Assembly (NCBI GenBank): GCA_964638865.1
Contig: CAZXBG010000039.1
Location: 1 to 28,616 of the forward strand
Source: UBA7236 sp964638865
Lineage (GTDB): Bacteria > Bacteroidota > Bacteroidia > Chitinophagales > BACL12
Direction: 5' to 3'
DNA: 28,616 bases
Shown here piece after piece: positions 26,233 to 28,616 of the stretch (positions within the stretch are counted from its first letter, which is position 1; the number at the start of each line of letters is the position of its first letter). Below the pieces are notes generated by a model. That model saw only the letters and a program-made list of their open reading frames with translations, ran no database searches and was not told the DNA's origin. The position numbers and the translations under genes were made by a program.

Positions 26233-28137
26233 TTAATTTCCAGGTGCAGGAAATTGCATATTCTGCACTTCCTCACGAAGCGATTCCACATCCCATCCCT
26301 CATCCTTATTCAGATCAATTGCACGCATATCAGCAAGTAAATATTCTTCCAGTTCAGAAATACTTTGTTTTGCAGTGGAAATAAATTCTTTTCTGTCGTG
26401 ACGCACTGCTGCAAGTTTTTTCAAATTCATCTCGTCATGTTTTCTGAAAATTCTGGAAAGTCGTGTTGCACGATAAGTTCTATGACCTAAAATATTTAAT
26501 GCATCAACTCCCATTCGCAGCGAGGTGTCTAATGTTTCTCTGTAAATATGTAAAATTCCTTCATCCATAAATTGGAACGAATCAGGTCTGTCATATGCGC
26601 GAACCATAATCTGTAAATTGGGAAAATGTTTTTTAACAATTCTCACAAGCATTACGCATTTTTCAGGAGTGTCTAATGTTATAATAATCAATTTTGCATC
26701 ATCAGCACCTGCACTTTTAAGCAGATCATATCTTGTAGCATCTCCATAATAAACTTTGCGTCCGAGTTTGCGCAATAATTCAACACGATCGCTATCAAGA
26801 TCCAATACCGTGGTTCCAACATCATTGGCTTTTAAAAACCTTCCTACAATACTTCCAAATCTTCCAAATCCAGCAATTATTACAGGATTTTTTTCATCAA
26901 TAATGTCCGGTTCAATATCCTGCGCTTTTTCTTTAATTCCAACGCGAGGAATTATGAGCTTCTCATTTATAATATTAACCAGCGGTGTCAAGGCCATCGT
27001 AATGGCAACTACAGCCATTAATATGTTTACGGTTTCGTTGTTGATTATTCCCAGTTGTAATACAAAACTTAATAATACAAATGCAAATTCTCCAACCTGA
27101 CTTAATCCCAAAGAAAATATTGCATTTTGATCAGTTCCCATTTTGAATGACTTGCCGAGAATAAATAATATGATGGATTTTATTAGGGGAATTGCTACAA
27201 CTAATCCTGCAATTAATAAAGGATTTTCAATTATCAATCTGAAATTAATAGAAGCGCCTACAGCAATAAAAAATAATCCTAATAATAATCCTTTAAATGG
27301 TTCTATATCACTTTCCAGTTCATGTCTGTATTCGCTGTTTGCCAATACAACTCCTGCTAAAAATGTTCCTAACGCAGGACTTAATCCAACAAGTGTCATC
27401 AATACAGTAATGCCAACAACTAATAATAAAGCAGTAGCTGTAAATAATTCGCGTAATCTTGTTGCCGCTACAAATCGCAATAAGGGTCTAACCAAAGTTC
27501 TTCCTGCAAAAATGATAAACGCAACTGCTCCCAATACGGAAATTGTTTGTAACCAGCCGGGAAAATTTTCAATTAACGTAGTGGATCCGTGTTCTCCGGA
27601 AGGTTCAGTTACAATTTGATGTACTACAAGTAAAGGCATTAATGCGAGAATGGGAATTACCGCAATATCCTGAAATAATAAAACAGCAAAAGAATTTTGT
27701 CCTGCCGATGTCTGCATCATTCCTTTTTCATTGAGTGTCTGCAACACAATTGCGGTACTCGACATTGCAAGTATCATCCCAATGGCAATAGCCTCATTCC
27801 AATGCAGACCAATCGCGATTGCTAGAAGAGAAAATACAACTGTTGAAGCTAATACCTGTAATCCACCCAAACCAACTATAGGTTTTCTCATTCGCCACAA
27901 TAAAGAAGGTTCAAGTTCCAATCCTACTAAAAACAACATCATTACAACACCGAATTCAGCAAAATGCATAATATCTTTCCCTTCCTCCCCAACAAAACCC
28001 ATTACAAAAGGACCTATTATAATTCCGGCAATTAAATATCCCAATACAGAACCTAACCCTAATCTCTTGGCAATAGGAACAAAAATTACTGCGGCTAATA
28101 AATAAACAAAGGCCTGAAATAAAAAATTACTTTCCAT
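26233..28137 (-). CDS. Kef-type K+/H+ antiporter (CPA2 family) with RCK/TrkA-N domain
   Basis: This 634-residue inner-membrane protein has about a dozen transmembrane segments in residues 1-390, including FLVGLELEPSLLWRMRK, a cation-site Asp157 in LFQDIAVIP, and the Kef-type signature near 262-295 (GVVLANSEYRHELESDIEPF then KGLLLGLFFIAVGA). The cytoplasmic RCK/TrkA-N nucleotide-binding domain starts at about 417 with IIAGFGRFG (Gly423/425/428), followed by acidic VLDLDSD at 444-450. Kef proteins release K+ in exchange for H+ during electrophile stress and are gated by glutathione and its adducts in Proteobacteria; gating in this organism is unknown. The start lies two bases after the stop of the KefF-like gene. 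Confidence 0.93.
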   Translation of the reverse strand: MESNFLFQAFVYLLAAVIFVPIAKRLGLGSVLGYLIAGIIIGPFVMGFVGEEGKDIMHFAEFGVVMMLFLVGLELEPSLLWRMRKPIVGLGGLQVLASTVVFSLLAIAIGLHWNEAIAIGMILAMSSTAIVLQTLNEKGMMQTSAGQNSFAVLLFQDIAVIPILALMPLLVVHQIVTEPSGEHGSTTLIENFPGWLQTISVLGAVAFIIFAGRTLVRPLLRFVAATRLRELFTATALLLVVGITVLMTLVGLSPALGTFLAGVVLANSEYRHELESDIEPFKGLLLGLFFIAVGASINFRLIIENPLLIAGLVVAIPLIKSIILFILGKSFKMGTDQNAIFSLGLSQVGEFAFVLLSFVLQLGIINNETVNILMAVVAITMALTPLVNIINEKLIIPRVGIKEKAQDIEPDIIDEKNPVIIAGFGRFGSIVGRFLKANDVGTTVLDLDSDRVELLRKLGRKVYYGDATRYDLLKSAGADDAKLIIITLDTPEKCVMLVRIVKKHFPNLQIMVRAYDRPDSFQFMDEGILHIYRETLDTSLRMGVDALNILGHRTYRATRLSRIFRKHDEMNLKKLAAVRHDRKEFISTAKQSISELEEYLLADMRAIDLNKDEGWDVESLREEVQNMQFPAPGN

Positions 28138-28139
28138 AT

Positions 28140-28616
28140 TTAATTGTTTGAAATAACCGTGGATGGAATAAGCTCGTTTAGATAAGATACTTTTTTAAGC
28201 TGATCTAAAGTAAACTTGCCCTGAGTTAAACCAATCAGAATTTGTTTATAATTATCAGCATATACCTTCCGCTCCTGATCGTTGGCACGATGTGTTCCAT
28301 GCATAACAAAAGGAGGCAGATAGGTCATTTTACACAAGGTTACCGTTTGCTCGAAAGGAGCTAAAAATTGATTCAGCGAATATTTATTAAAACCGCCTTC
28401 CTGATATCCGAATTGTGGTCCACCGGTGGTAATTGCATTGAACAACCATTTATCCTTTAAATTATTTCCATCCTTTCCATAGGCCCAACCATGCTCCAGA
28501 ACGAGGTCTATCCATTGTTTTAAAAGGGGAGGACAACTGTACCAATAAAAAGGGAATTGCCAAACTATAATATCGTGGTTTATCAATAAACGCTGCTCGC
28601 GGTCTACATCTATATC
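28140..28616 (-). CDS. KefF-like NAD(P)H oxidoreductase (flavodoxin-like fold), 5' end outside window
   Basis: The frame is open from the right edge (DIDVDREQRLLINHDIIVWQ) for 158 codons to a TAA at 28140; the internal start at 28586 is not real. The segment QFPFYWYSCPPLLKQWIDLV, LEHGWAYG and NAITTGGPQFGYQ match the KefF/MdaB/quinone-reductase flavoprotein family: FMN binding through the FYWYSxP loop and TTGG. In Proteobacteria KefF is the ancillary subunit that activates KefC and reduces quinones and electrophiles. The two-base gap to the antiporter start supports translational coupling and a KefFC-like unit. About 20-40 N-terminal residues are missing. Confidence 0.92.
   Translation of the reverse strand, partial: DIDVDREQRLLINHDIIVWQFPFYWYSCPPLLKQWIDLVLEHGWAYGKDGNNLKDKWLFNAITTGGPQFGYQEGGFNKYSLNQFLAPFEQTVTLCKMTYLPPFVMHGTHRANDQERKVYADNYKQILIGLTQGKFTLDQLKKVSYLNELIPSTVISNN

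Noticed and set aside
27143..27619. Plus-strand frames opposite the Kef-type gene
   Set aside because: Shadow frames with Asn/Thr/Pro-rich low-complexity composition; the minus-strand antiporter is unambiguous.
1..28616. CRISPR arrays, insertion sequences, integrases, rRNA
   Set aside because: No evenly spaced short repeats with spacers, no transposase or recombinase motifs and no rRNA-like sequence were seen.

Overview
The window looks like chromosomal DNA of an AT-rich Bacteroidota. The evidence is several surface proteins with type IX secretion (T9SS) sorting domains: type A tails of the YPNP...KGIYLIEF kind and a CHU_C/type B tail. There are also TPR-type sensor kinases with NarL-type regulators, a thrombospondin-3/OmpA protein, and promoter boxes that fit the TAnnTTTG consensus of this phylum. 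I cannot place it to genus; a Chitinophagales- or Saprospirales-like lineage would fit.

Layout. (a) 1-2340, mostly minus strand, is a decaying surface-protein region. It holds the 5' part of a sortilin/BNR-like secreted protein running off the left edge, a T9SS cargo gene broken by one in-frame TGA, and a short remnant of a second sortilin-like gene. It ends at a tRNA-Arg(TCT) gene with its own promoter and terminator. (b) 2465-10201, minus strand, is housekeeping or periplasmic: an outer-membrane barrel-like protein with a large M48 metalloprotease, a prolyl oligopeptidase lipoprotein behind a clear terminator, and a glutamate-cysteine-ligase-like enzyme fused to two CBS domains. (c) 10319-13256, plus strand, has uracil-DNA glycosylase followed by a dead two-component system: a TPR histidine kinase with a frameshift and two nonsense codons, and a response regulator with a frameshift, a lost phospho-Asp and no DNA-binding domain. 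(d) 13257-13921 is an eroded stretch. (e) 13922-17957 has an OmpA/TSP3 protein and then an intact paralogue of the same two-component system. (f) 18226-25104 is a surface module: a repeat-bearing adhesin-like protein and an M23 endopeptidase with a T9SS tail in one operon, then a large CHU_C protein with five exact-period 52-residue repeats. (g) 25255-28616 has an MBL-fold hydrolase and, on the minus strand, a KefF/KefC-type potassium efflux pair.

How it may work together. The intact kinase and regulator sit directly upstream of the adhesin/M23 operon. An 18-nt element matching at 17 positions occurs upstream of both the regulator and the adhesin, at nearly the same distance from the -7 box. 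This suggests that the regulator controls itself and the surface module. The dead copy has lost both its phosphorylation site and this element. The main points for follow-up are the duplication and decay of this signalling unit, the shared element, a 75-bp repeat tied to the kinase upstream region, the GCS2-CBS fusion, and the clustered pseudogenes near the tRNA.
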